From the NCBI RefSeq assembly GCF_005116505.1, contig NZ_SWBR01000001.1, positions 1,240,001 through 1,304,000 of the forward strand: a stretch of DNA of 64,000 nucleotides. The letters run 5' to 3'. This document shows, in pieces, positions 45,601 through 54,088 of the stretch (the first letter of the stretch is position 1; every line of letters begins with the position of its first letter). Source of the DNA: Pedobacter polaris (GTDB lineage: Bacteria; Bacteroidota; Bacteroidia; Sphingobacteriales; Sphingobacteriaceae). The position numbers and the translations under genes were made by a program. The notes beneath the pieces were generated by a model. It saw only the letters and a list, made by a program, of their open reading frames with translations, ran no database searches and was not told where the DNA came from.

Positions 45601-48600
45601 AATAATGGATTTTTGAATAATCCTAGATCCCGCTGGGGTGGTATTTCTAGAAGAGTGGATATCAATGACTTTGAAGCAAATAATATCGAATATATTGAAC
45701 TTTGGGTGATGGATCCATTTATGTATAAACCCGCATCTCAAGGTGGAGATTTATATTTTAATATCGGAAACATCTCCGAAGATATTCTTAAGGATGGTAG
45801 AAAAGGATTGGAAAATAGTCTTCCTGCTAATGGAGACCCTTCTAAATATGATGAAACAAACTGGGGAAGAGTTGCGAAATTGCAACCAGTGATACAAGCA
45901 TTTGATAATGACCCATCAGCTAGAAAAGCACAGGATGTTGGTTTGGATGGTTTGTCTAATGTAAGTGAAAAGGCAAAATTTGCAGCTTTAATTAGTCAAA
46001 TAACAACACAATTGAACCCAGATGCTGCACTAACATTTAATAATGATCCATCGTCTGATGACTATTCTTACTTCAGGGGTGGTAATTTAGATAATGCAAA
46101 TGCTGGTATATTAAAACGTTATCAAAATTTTAACGGTCCAGAAGGAAATTCTAAAACATCGCAGCAATCTCTTGATGAATTAGGTTTAGAAAACTCTGCA
46201 TCTACTTCTCTTCCTGATGGCGAAGACATCAACAGAGATAACAACATGACACAGTCTGATGAATATTTTCAATACAAAATATCAATGAGACCTTCTGATT
46301 TAATTGTGGGGCAAAACTTTGTGACGGATAAGGTTGTTTCTTCGGTTAAATTGGCAAATGGGCAAGCGCAAAACGCAACTTGGTATCAAATTCGTATTCC
46401 ATTAGCTCAGTATCAACAAAAAGTAGGTGGTATTCAAGACTTTAAATCTATCAGATTTATAAGAATGTTTATGACAAACTTTGCAGATACAGCAATACTA
46501 AGATTTGCAAAAATACAATTGGTAAAAGGAGATTGGCGCCAATATAATGCTAAAAATGAGGCTATCAATGTAATTGCTGATCAATCTTTATTACCAGCAA
46601 CCCCAGATAATTCTACAATTGAGGTAGCAACAGTAAATATTGAAGAAAATGGTAAACGTAGTCCAATACCTTATGTTGTTCCTCCAGGTATTGAGCGTGA
46701 AAGAGATTTTAGCAACTATCGTGGAGATACACGTCAAAACGAACAGTCATTATCAGTTATTATTAAAAACTTAAGAGATGGATATGGTAGAGCAGCATTT
46801 AAAACTGCCATCAACGACTTTAGATCTTATAAAAGATTAGAGATGTATATTCACTTGGAGACTGTGGCCAATGCTGATTTAAATGACAATGATTTAAATG
46901 CATTTTTGAGAATTGGAACAGACAACCAAGATAATTATTACGAATATAACCAGCCTTTAAAAGTTACCAGACCAGGTACAAGTGATCCATATGCAATTTG
47001 GCCAGATCAAAATAAAATGGATATTAACTTGGAGCTTTTTCAAAAAGCAAAAACAGCAAGAAACCAAGCTCGTACAAGTGGTGGATTACCTTGGCCAATA
47101 AATATTCCTTTTAATTATAGTGATGGTAGAAATACAATTGTTGTAAAAGGGCAGCCGGATATGAGTAAGGTTAGGGTATATATGTTGGGCATAAAAAATC
47201 CATTGCGTAACCCTGTCTTACCAGTTGGAGATGAAGGATTAGATAAAAGTGCACAAGTATGGTTTAATGAGCTTAGGTTAACGGAGTTTGATGAACGTGG
47301 AGGATGGGCAGCAACAGCAAGGATGAATGCAAAGCTAGCTGATTTTGCAGATTTGAATATTTCTGGAAGTAAATCAACTATCGGTTTCGGCTCTTTGGAA
47401 AAGAAAGTGAGTGAGCGTAACCGGTCTGATAATGAGTTTTTTGATATTTCATCAAGTATTGAATTGGGTAAGTTTTTACCTCAGAAAACTGGTATTAAAA
47501 TTCCAATGTATGTAAGTTATTCTAAACAAGTTTTAACACCACAATTTGATCCTCGTACACCAGATATAGAATTGAAAAATGCACTTGAAGGTGCTTCAAA
47601 ATCACAACAAGATTCTATTCTAAACTTTGCCCAAGATTACACCACAAGGAGCAGTATAAACTTTACGAATGTACGTAAGGAAAGAACCAATACAGAAAAG
47701 AAAGTACGTCTGTGGGATATAGAAAATTTTAATGTTTCTTATGCCCAGACTAAATTCTCTCATCGAGATTTTATAAATGAAACAAGTATTCAACATACTT
47801 ATAGAGCATCATTAGGTTATAATTATACCGGAACGCCAAAGAACTATATGCCGTTTGATAAAATTATAAAATCTAATACACTTAAATTATTAAAGGATTT
47901 TAACTTTACCCTGTTGCCTAACTCCATTAATTTTAGAATTGATGTTGATCGCTTCTATTCAGAGAATACACTAAGAAATAATGACCCAAATAACTATATT
48001 CCTATCAATACAACCTTTAACAAGAATTTTTTAGTTTCTAGAATTTACGGTATTGCCTGGGATTTAACAAATTCATTGAGTCTAGATTTTGATGCTACTA
48101 ATTATTCAATTATTGATGAACCAGATGGAAGAATTGAAGGATTAAAAAGAGATACCCTTTGGCAAAACCTAAAAACATTAGGTAGAACCACAGACTATAG
48201 CCACAACTTAAATATAAGATACAACTTGCCTATTAATAAGATCCCGGGCTTAGATTGGTTAACCGTGGCTACTATTTATGGTACCAATTTCAATTGGCAA
48301 ACAGAACCACTTTCTACATTAAGAGATCCTTCGATTAACTTAGGTAATACCATTCAAAATTCTAGAACTATACAGGTAAATCCAACCTTAACGCTGAGTA
48401 ATTTGTACAATAAATTTGGCTTTATAAGGAGAAGCGTGAATAAGGCAGATTCTGCTCAAAGTTTTTCTGATGTTCTTGTTGGTTTTTTAACAAGTGTTAG
48501 AAATATCAATGTAGCATTTACACAAACAAAGGGCACTTTTATGCCTGGATACCTGCCTAAAACAAGATATTTTGGGATAGATGATGTTACTGGTGCCCCT

Positions 48601-49818
48601 GGTTTAGGTTTCGTTTTTGGTAGTCAAAGAGATATTAGAGACATGGCCTTGCAAAATGGATGGTTAACAACTGATGAACTACAAACCCAATTGTATATCA
48701 ATACCCTTAGAGAAGACTTCCAGTTAACCGGAACGATTGAGCCAATAAGAGATTTGAAGGTGACCTTAAGTGCAACAAGAAATAAAACATTAAACTATTC
48801 TACAAATTTTAGGTACGATAATAGCATCAGTTCATTTAGAAATTTAAGTCCAACAACAACAGGAGATTATAGTATTTCTATTATTACATTGGGAACTGCA
48901 TTTAAAGATAAGAATGGAAGTACAATATCAACCTTGTTTAATACCTTTATGGCAAATAGACAGACAATTTCTGCTCGTTTAGGTGCTCAAAATCCAAACT
49001 CTTCGGGTATTACAAATGGTTTTGCAGACGGGTACGATAAGAGCTCGCAAAATGTTATCATTTCATCTTTTATTGCAGCTTATTCTGGCAAAAATGCCAG
49101 CACATCTAGTTTAAATAGTCTTCCAAAAATTCCGCTTCCTAATTGGAGAATAACTTACGGAGGATTGTCTAAAATTCCTTTTCTAGCAGACAGATTTTCT
49201 GAATTAAGCTTAAGACATGGATATCGTTCAGTTTATAGTGTAAATGGTTTTAACAGTTTGTTGAAATATCAGGAAGCCAATGGTTTTGTAAATAGTAGAG
49301 ATGTAAATCAAAATTTCCTTCCTTTTTACCAATTTGCACAAGTTAATATTTCAGAGCAATTCTCCCCTTTAATTGGTATCGATACTAGGTTAAAAAATAA
49401 TCTTACAGCGAATTTTGAAATTAATAAAACCAGAATTATGGCTTTAAGTTTATCTAATAGCCAATTAGCACAATTATCTGAAAATAACATGGTATTTGGA
49501 TTAGGTTATAGAACGGCAAAATTCAGGTTCCCATTCGGCTGGTTTAGCCAACTAAAAATGGATAACAATATGGATTTTAAACTCGATGTTGCCATAAGGG
49601 ACAACAAAACTGTGATTTATAGAGCAGATATTGCAGAGGCGGAAGTTTCATCTGGAGCTAAAAACATTACATTAAGACCAACTGTTGATTACATTTTAAA
49701 CCAACGTTTTAATGTAAAATTATTCTACGATTCTAATATTACTAAACCATACACCTCACAATCATTTAACACTTCATTTAGTAATTTCGGTTTCAGCTTA
49801 AGGATGACACTTAATTAG
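42652..49818 (+). CDS. sprA: Type IX secretion system outer-membrane translocon SprA
   Basis: A 2,388-residue outer-membrane protein forming the very large barrel of the T9SS translocon (Sov/SprA). Signal peptide MRKKLALIVLLLFIFACGNIFSQ; starts at a TTG, with no ATG before the conserved N-terminus. Multiple family segments are present, for example GNIGTKLKIKMNYNTEAQFD, SYLDDFEASRS and VWFNELRLTEFDERGGWA. Full length, no frameshift. Its presence implies that the cell secretes proteins with CTD signals by T9SS, although no such cargo is obvious in the window. Confidence 0.97.
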   Translation: MRKKLALIVLLLFIFACGNIFSQVVPAKTGADSLKNSFNIREKLGLGLRTNTNPFLGLPENIKRIVEYDAQNKRYVITERIGDRLFSAPQYLTIEQYLRLVNSEVKRENWRILSNAEINQVRQTGIIPAVKINSKIFEKIFGGTTIDIQPRGDAELTFLGRINKNENPLFNERQRVQSNFDFNQRIQMDVTGNIGTKLKIKMNYNTEAQFDFENQIKLDYTGGKDDIIKKIEAGNVSLPLNSTLINGTQSLFGVKTQLQFGKLDVSAVFSQQKSQSKELQINNGAQQNEYRLSGSEYEANKHYFLAKYFRDNYNRALANPPTVLSGVLVTKIEVWITNKTGNTQDSRDVLAFLDLGENQPYNTGQIIGGASVLPSGFTNPTFPTPSNNLLANLPQDARQTNSNSVISYFAANGGTDNFAKLTYGRKLTEREYNFQPQLGYISLNNALNADEVLAVSYRYTYNGVEYQVGEFSTDVSFDQAVPKVLYSKLLKNETIKTNLPTWDLMMKNIYSIGGYQISNQNFKLDIFRIDDKTGIEMPLIREGTRTSLKQFISLTNLDQLNQQKEKKPDGVFDFEAENKPFVANQQPQNQSAYSSTSSLTGANVSALINNTNNGYVTIDPLNGRIIFPLIEPFGKDLANKFNLPAEQFLADKYSYPQLYDSTKVVAQQLFNNKDLYVIKGAYQSEIASEFSLNSINVTEGSVKVFAGTIPLQEGADYTVDYQGGRVKIVNTAVLISGQPIRITTENNELFGLQQRSLFGARFDYRVNPKLTLGGTFMNLSEKPLTQKVNYREEPISNTIFGFDANYSSPSRFLTKLVDKIPFISTKAPSSISFSAEYAKLIPGHPSAINSGGDKGGSSYLDDFEASRSIVDLKSSVPWQISNTPQFFSESQLVDNLSYGFNRAKLAFYNIDPIFYNKTSTDLPSSLRNNRNELSNHYVREIIEQEVFPFKEISTGQQINLPTLDLAFYPMLRGPYNYATTGFANNGFLNNPRSRWGGISRRVDINDFEANNIEYIELWVMDPFMYKPASQGGDLYFNIGNISEDILKDGRKGLENSLPANGDPSKYDETNWGRVAKLQPVIQAFDNDPSARKAQDVGLDGLSNVSEKAKFAALISQITTQLNPDAALTFNNDPSSDDYSYFRGGNLDNANAGILKRYQNFNGPEGNSKTSQQSLDELGLENSASTSLPDGEDINRDNNMTQSDEYFQYKISMRPSDLIVGQNFVTDKVVSSVKLANGQAQNATWYQIRIPLAQYQQKVGGIQDFKSIRFIRMFMTNFADTAILRFAKIQLVKGDWRQYNAKNEAINVIADQSLLPATPDNSTIEVATVNIEENGKRSPIPYVVPPGIERERDFSNYRGDTRQNEQSLSVIIKNLRDGYGRAAFKTAINDFRSYKRLEMYIHLETVANADLNDNDLNAFLRIGTDNQDNYYEYNQPLKVTRPGTSDPYAIWPDQNKMDINLELFQKAKTARNQARTSGGLPWPINIPFNYSDGRNTIVVKGQPDMSKVRVYMLGIKNPLRNPVLPVGDEGLDKSAQVWFNELRLTEFDERGGWAATARMNAKLADFADLNISGSKSTIGFGSLEKKVSERNRSDNEFFDISSSIELGKFLPQKTGIKIPMYVSYSKQVLTPQFDPRTPDIELKNALEGASKSQQDSILNFAQDYTTRSSINFTNVRKERTNTEKKVRLWDIENFNVSYAQTKFSHRDFINETSIQHTYRASLGYNYTGTPKNYMPFDKIIKSNTLKLLKDFNFTLLPNSINFRIDVDRFYSENTLRNNDPNNYIPINTTFNKNFLVSRIYGIAWDLTNSLSLDFDATNYSIIDEPDGRIEGLKRDTLWQNLKTLGRTTDYSHNLNIRYNLPINKIPGLDWLTVATIYGTNFNWQTEPLSTLRDPSINLGNTIQNSRTIQVNPTLTLSNLYNKFGFIRRSVNKADSAQSFSDVLVGFLTSVRNINVAFTQTKGTFMPGYLPKTRYFGIDDVTGAPGLGFVFGSQRDIRDMALQNGWLTTDELQTQLYINTLREDFQLTGTIEPIRDLKVTLSATRNKTLNYSTNFRYDNSISSFRNLSPTTTGDYSISIITLGTAFKDKNGSTISTLFNTFMANRQTISARLGAQNPNSSGITNGFADGYDKSSQNVIISSFIAAYSGKNASTSSLNSLPKIPLPNWRITYGGLSKIPFLADRFSELSLRHGYRSVYSVNGFNSLLKYQEANGFVNSRDVNQNFLPFYQFAQVNISEQFSPLIGIDTRLKNNLTANFEINKTRIMALSLSNSQLAQLSENNMVFGLGYRTAKFRFPFGWFSQLKMDNNMDFKLDVAIRDNKTVIYRADIAEAEVSSGAKNITLRPTVDYILNQRFNVKLFYDSNITKPYTSQSFNTSFSNFGFSLRMTLN

Positions 49819-49821
49819 TAA

Positions 49822-49852
49822 TTGCGATAAAGCAGTTTAATAATTACCTTTA
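49822..49852 (+). promoter_or_regulatory. Probable gcvH promoter
   Basis: TTG (49822-49824), 20-nt spacer, TACCTTTA (49845-49852), near-consensus. It lies just after the sprA stop, so gcvH can be expressed independently of the long sprA mRNA. The leader would be about 48 nt. Confidence 0.45.
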
Positions 49853-49906
49853 TGGCAGGTAAATTTTATTCTTACAAACACAAAATATAAAACTAACATA
49901 GATACA

Positions 49907-50287
49907 ATGAATTTTCCATCAGAATTAAAGTACACTAAAGACCACGAATGGGTAAGAGTGGAAGGTAATGAAGCTTATATTGGTATTACAGATTTCGCTC
50001 AACGTGAGCTTGGCGATATCGTATACTTAGATATCAATACAGTTGGCGAAGAAGTAGAACAAGAAAAAGAGTTCGGAACTGTAGAGGCTGTTAAAACTGT
50101 ATCTGATTTGTTTATGCCAGTTACATCAACAGTAATAGAAGTTAATGCTGAATTAAATGATAACCCAGAGCTGGTAAACTCAGATCCTTACGGCAAGGGT
50201 TGGATGGTAAAAGTCTCACTAAGCGATGCTGCACAAGTTGATGCTTTGTTAAGTGCTGATGAATATAAAGCTTTAGTTGGAGCTTAA
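49907..50287 (+). CDS. gcvH: Glycine cleavage system H protein
   Basis: Lipoyl carrier of the glycine cleavage complex, shuttling the aminomethyl group between GcvP, GcvT and lipoamide dehydrogenase. It has 126 residues, with lipoyl Lys63 in [13 protein letters not shown] and the usual [12 protein letters not shown] opening. It provides one-carbon units to folate, complementing glyA. The other gcv genes are not here. Followed 2 nt later by the VanZ-like gene. Confidence 0.97.
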   Translation: MNFPSELKYTKDHEWVRVEGNEAYIGITDFAQRELGDIVYLDINTVGEEVEQEKEFGTVEAVKTVSDLFMPVTSTVIEVNAELNDNPELVNSDPYGKGWMVKVSLSDAAQVDALLSADEYKALVGA

Positions 50288-50289
50288 TA

Positions 50290-50697
50290 ATGAATAATTA
50301 CAAAGCACTAAAAACTCAGCGATGGTCTTTAGTTTGGGCAATCATTGTTTTAGTGCTTTGTAATATCAAATTGCCAGAAAGTAAAGGAGGTTCTGGCTTT
50401 TTCTTTGAGGGTTTCGATAAAATGGCACATTTAGGTTTTTTTTATGTGTTAACCATCCTCCTTTTTTATGGTAAAATTAAATACCAACATAATTTCAGTT
50501 TCCGTTCATTAACCATTTTTAAAATAATTCTTATTTCGGTAGTACTTGGCGGAGGTATAGAGCTGTTGCAATGGAAATTTTTCACTTACCGCTCTGCAGA
50601 ATGGTGGGATTTTGGTTGTGATATGCTAGGGTCATTTATGGGGGTGTTTAGCTATGCATTATTGCATTTATCAAATTACAATGAGCAAAAAAGTTAA
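50290..50697 (+). CDS. VanZ-like membrane protein
   Basis: A 135-residue inner-membrane protein with four helices and the VanZ-family signature DKMAHLGFFYVLTILL plus GGGIELLQWKFFTYRSAEWWDFGCDMLGS. VanZ homologues confer low-level teicoplanin resistance in enterococci, but most members have unknown roles. It begins 2 nt after gcvH and its end overlaps the start of the tiny lipoprotein gene by 17 nt. Confidence 0.87.
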   Translation: MNNYKALKTQRWSLVWAIIVLVLCNIKLPESKGGSGFFFEGFDKMAHLGFFYVLTILLFYGKIKYQHNFSFRSLTIFKIILISVVLGGGIELLQWKFFTYRSAEWWDFGCDMLGSFMGVFSYALLHLSNYNEQKS

Positions 50698-50803
50698 CCT
50701 AATTTTAATTGTAATATTTAGTTTAATATTAAATTCATGTGGGTTGTTTAAACCTTCATGTCATTGTCCGAAAATGCCTAAATCCCGCTACCAGCAATTT
50801 TAA
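50681..50803 (+). CDS. 40-aa lipoprotein with CxC motif
   Basis: ATG at 50681, TAA at 50803. It has an N-terminal hydrophobic signal with a lipobox LNSC (Cys20), then a mature peptide of about 21 residues, CGLFKPSCHCPKMPKSRYQQ, holding three cysteines and a Pro/Lys-rich end. It overlaps the VanZ-like gene by 17 nt in another frame. I recall similar short 'CGLF..C.CP' lipoproteins near gcvH in related genomes, but cannot verify this. The clean lipobox supports translation. Confidence 0.55.
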   Translation: MSKKVNLILIVIFSLILNSCGLFKPSCHCPKMPKSRYQQF

Positions 50804-50918
50804 TTCTATTTTTTGCACAATAATATTTTATTAAACGCTTAATTTCAACGTTGCTCTGTAACGATAAAGTTAGTTGTATTTAAAATGTTACCCACATTTT
50901 AGCACATCTTAACAAACT

Positions 50919-50953
50919 TTTGATGCTTACGCTAGTCTGATAGGGTAACTTTA
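50919..50953 (+). promoter_or_regulatory. Promoter of the outer-membrane receptor gene
   Basis: TTTG (50919-50922), 23-nt spacer, TAACTTTA (50946-50953). The spacing is at the long end of what is accepted. The ATG follows at 50974, leaving a 12-15 nt leader. The rest of 50804-50918 shows no other signal. Confidence 0.4.
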
Positions 50954-50973
50954 CAAAATTATAAAAATTACAA

Positions 50974-53754
50974 ATGAAGACTTTTTTACAAAAAACAATA
51001 CTTATTGCCTTATTATTTATAAGTTACTATTCCAATGCACAAACTGGTGGCTCTGCTACCGGAAAAGTGTTAAATAGCAAGGATAAATCACCTGTAGATT
51101 ATGCCTCAGTCGCTGTTAAAAGGTTAAGCGATTCTACAACAGTTGGTGGTACCAACACCGGTGCAAATGGAAGTTTCACCATTTCTGGACTAGCTCTTGG
51201 AAAATATAAATTATATGTAGTTTATATTGGTTTAAAAACAATCAATAAAGAATTCGAATTAACTGCCGCTAGCCCTACTATTAACTTTGGCGATTTGACC
51301 ATGGAAAATACGGGTGTGCAATTAAATACTGTTGTTGTACAAGGCGAAATACCTCCTGTTGTTGTAAAAAAAGATACTTTAGAATTCGATGCGAAAACAA
51401 TTAAGGTAAAAGAGAATTCTGTTGTAGAAGACTTATTGAAAAAACTACCGGGTGTTGAAGTTGCCAAAGATGGTACGGTAACAACACAAGGAGAAACCAT
51501 CAAAAGGGTAAGAGTAGATGGTAAAGATTTCATGGGAACAGATCCATTAATGGCTACTAAAAACTTACCTGCAGATATGGTTGATAAAATTCAGATTATA
51601 GATGATATGTCTGATCAATCTAAATTCTCTGGAGTAGATGATGGCAACCGCGAGAAGATTATCAACATTACCACCAAAAATGGTGTTAAGAATAAGGGAT
51701 TTGTTGGTAATAATACTGTAGGTTACGGAACTAATGATAGATATGACGTTAACCTAAGTGTTTCTAGATTTAATGAAAGTGAGCAAATATCTTTGTTAGG
51801 GCAATTTAACAATGTGAACAAACAAAGCTTTAGTGGCGGAATTGGTGGTGGTGGTGGAATGAGATTCGGTGGTTTTAATGGTGGTCCTCAAAAAGGTATT
51901 ACCACTACTAACATGGCCGGACTTAATTATGCTAATGTTTACAAAAACGGAACTACATTTAACGCTAGTTATAACTTTAACAAAACCTCTTTGTTTTTAG
52001 ATCAGAATAGCTTTACTAGAAATTTGTTAGGAGATATTATTACAACAAGTTCTTCGGACAATGTAAGTACAACCGAACGTTTAAATCATAGATTTAATGC
52101 GACCTTAGATACCAAAATTGATTCTTCGATTTCGGTAAGGTGGCAACCAAGTTTTACCTATTCAGAAAATGAAGGTAATAGTTCAAATAATTATACTAGA
52201 CAGGTTATTAATAATACAATTGGAAGTCAAACAAACCTAACAAATTCTATTACTCCTTCAATCAATAATAATTTATTATTCCGTAAGAAATTCCAACGTA
52301 GAGGTCGTACCTTATCTTTAAATATTAACACCAGTTTTAATGATAGTGATGGTAACAACTTTAATAAGTTCTCAGAAAGTACATCAGTTAATGGAGTTCC
52401 TTCCGCTGTGAATAGAGATCAATTAAATGATCAAGATTCAAGGTCAATATCCAATACAGCAAGATTAGTTTATACCGAGCCATTATCTAAAACGCTAAGT
52501 TTGGAATTGAATTATCAAAATGTTTATTCTTTTGATAATCAAGAGAGAGCAGTTTATGACTTTAACCCAATTACCCAACAATATGATTTAGTTAGTGCTA
52601 AATTCAGTAATAATTTTGAAAACACCTCATACACAAATGCTGTTGGTTTTAGTTTTAATAAAACGGAGAAAAAATACAATTGGCAGCTTGGCTTAGGTGT
52701 TCAAAACATTAGTCAAGAAAGATTTGATATTACTAATAATGACGCTTTCAATCGCAACTTTATTAATTTGACGCCATCTGCTCAGTTTAGATATAATTTT
52801 AGCAATAGCAAGCGTTTAAGAATTAATTATAACGGTCGTACTTCTCAACCTTCTATTAGTCAAATTGCACCAGTTTTGGATAATACGAATACAACCACGT
52901 TGCCAATTGGTAATCCAGATTTGAAGCCAGCATTTACTAATAGTTTAAGTATCTTTTACAATAATTTTGATTTTGCAAGTTACCGTTCATTGTTTATCGG
53001 AGCTTTTATCAATCAACAATTCAATGCATTCTCAACACAATCTGTTGTAATTCAAAATGATCCAAATAACCCAGAAAATAACGGTAAAATTCAACAGAAA
53101 AGTGTAAACGTTGATGGTAATTTTAGTGCGAATGTTTTTGGGTCAGTAAGCCAACCAATTATTAAAGGCAATAAATTGAATTTTCAAATTGATTTAAGAG
53201 GCGGTTATTCAAAAACAACAGGTTTTTCTGGAACTTTAGAAAACATTACCAATAGCTATTCAATCACTAATGGATATAAGCTAGTTTCTAACTTGGATAA
53301 ACTTGATTTAATTGCAGGTATTTCAGGTACAATGTATCGTGACCGATATTCGGCAAATCAAAATAATAATACTAAATATTATACTTTGTCGCCAAATATT
53401 GACATCAGTTATTTGCTTCCAGGTAATATCCGTATACAAACAGATTTAACATATAATAAGTTGACTGGACGTGGTGTTGGTTTTGATACTGACTATACAT
53501 TAATTAATGCTTACGTTAGTCGCCAATTCAATAGACTTACATTTAAAGCTTCTGTAAATGATTTATTAAATCAGAATACTGGTGTAGAACGTAATGGTGG
53601 TGCAAATACAATTCAAGATTTAAACTATAATGTATTGAAACGCTATTATATGTTCTCTCTTACCTACTCATTAAGTAAAATTGCAGGTGTAGGTATGGGC
53701 GGTGGTCAGCAAGGTGGCCAAAGGCAAGGTGGTATGAGAATGGGTGGAATGTAA
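50974..53754 (+). CDS. TonB-receptor-like outer-membrane beta-barrel protein with Gly/Met-rich tail
   Basis: A 926-residue protein: signal peptide (to about residue 22), CarboxypepD_reg-like domain (about 25-110), plug-like domain (about 130-235, LPGVEVAKDGTVTTQGETIK), then a barrel of the outer-membrane beta-barrel family. It lacks a clear TonB box. Two unusual segments occur: GGIGGGGGMRFGGFNGGPQ at about residues 289-307 and a C-terminal tail ending in repeated GGQ and GGM units. It stands upstream of feoAB but is separated from them by a terminator, so it is not clearly co-regulated. A metal role is speculative. Confidence 0.85.
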   Translation: MKTFLQKTILIALLFISYYSNAQTGGSATGKVLNSKDKSPVDYASVAVKRLSDSTTVGGTNTGANGSFTISGLALGKYKLYVVYIGLKTINKEFELTAASPTINFGDLTMENTGVQLNTVVVQGEIPPVVVKKDTLEFDAKTIKVKENSVVEDLLKKLPGVEVAKDGTVTTQGETIKRVRVDGKDFMGTDPLMATKNLPADMVDKIQIIDDMSDQSKFSGVDDGNREKIINITTKNGVKNKGFVGNNTVGYGTNDRYDVNLSVSRFNESEQISLLGQFNNVNKQSFSGGIGGGGGMRFGGFNGGPQKGITTTNMAGLNYANVYKNGTTFNASYNFNKTSLFLDQNSFTRNLLGDIITTSSSDNVSTTERLNHRFNATLDTKIDSSISVRWQPSFTYSENEGNSSNNYTRQVINNTIGSQTNLTNSITPSINNNLLFRKKFQRRGRTLSLNINTSFNDSDGNNFNKFSESTSVNGVPSAVNRDQLNDQDSRSISNTARLVYTEPLSKTLSLELNYQNVYSFDNQERAVYDFNPITQQYDLVSAKFSNNFENTSYTNAVGFSFNKTEKKYNWQLGLGVQNISQERFDITNNDAFNRNFINLTPSAQFRYNFSNSKRLRINYNGRTSQPSISQIAPVLDNTNTTTLPIGNPDLKPAFTNSLSIFYNNFDFASYRSLFIGAFINQQFNAFSTQSVVIQNDPNNPENNGKIQQKSVNVDGNFSANVFGSVSQPIIKGNKLNFQIDLRGGYSKTTGFSGTLENITNSYSITNGYKLVSNLDKLDLIAGISGTMYRDRYSANQNNNTKYYTLSPNIDISYLLPGNIRIQTDLTYNKLTGRGVGFDTDYTLINAYVSRQFNRLTFKASVNDLLNQNTGVERNGGANTIQDLNYNVLKRYYMFSLTYSLSKIAGVGMGGGQQGGQRQGGMRMGGM

Positions 53755-53773
53755 CCCTAATCGTTAAAATTAT

Positions 53774-53807
53774 AAAAAGTCGCTGCCACTTGGTTAGCGA
53801 CTTTTTT
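53774..53807 (+). terminator. Intrinsic terminator after the receptor gene
   Basis: AAAAAGTCGCT (53774-53784) pairs with AGCGACTTTTTT (53796-53807) around an 11-nt loop. The A/T flanks make it potentially bidirectional. It separates the receptor from feoA. Confidence 0.88.
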
Positions 53808-53868
53808 ATTACCCTTTCTTATTTGGATTTAATATAAATAAAGGCTAAATTGCGCTATATTTTCAAGT

Positions 53869-54084
53869 ATGAAACTTTCGCAGTTAAACCCAGGAGAACA
53901 AGGAACAATCGTTGCATTTACAGATTTAGAAATGTCTGTAAAATTAATGGAAATGGGCTGTCTTCCTGGTGAAGTTGTAGAAGTAGAGCGCTTTGCTCCA
54001 CTTGGCGATCCTATAGCCATCCGGGTTGCGGGATATCAACTTTGTTTACGTAAAAGCGAAGCATCTGTTATTATAATTCAGTAA
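53869..54084 (+). CDS. feoA: Ferrous iron transport protein A
   Basis: A 71-residue SH3-like cytoplasmic protein required for full FeoB activity. Shows the usual pattern LNPGEQGTIVAF, LMEMGCLPGEVVEVERFAPLGDPIAIRV. feoB begins 4 nt after its stop, so the two are translated from one mRNA. Confidence 0.92.
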   Translation: MKLSQLNPGEQGTIVAFTDLEMSVKLMEMGCLPGEVVEVERFAPLGDPIAIRVAGYQLCLRKSEASVIIIQ

Positions 54085-54088
54085 TAAA

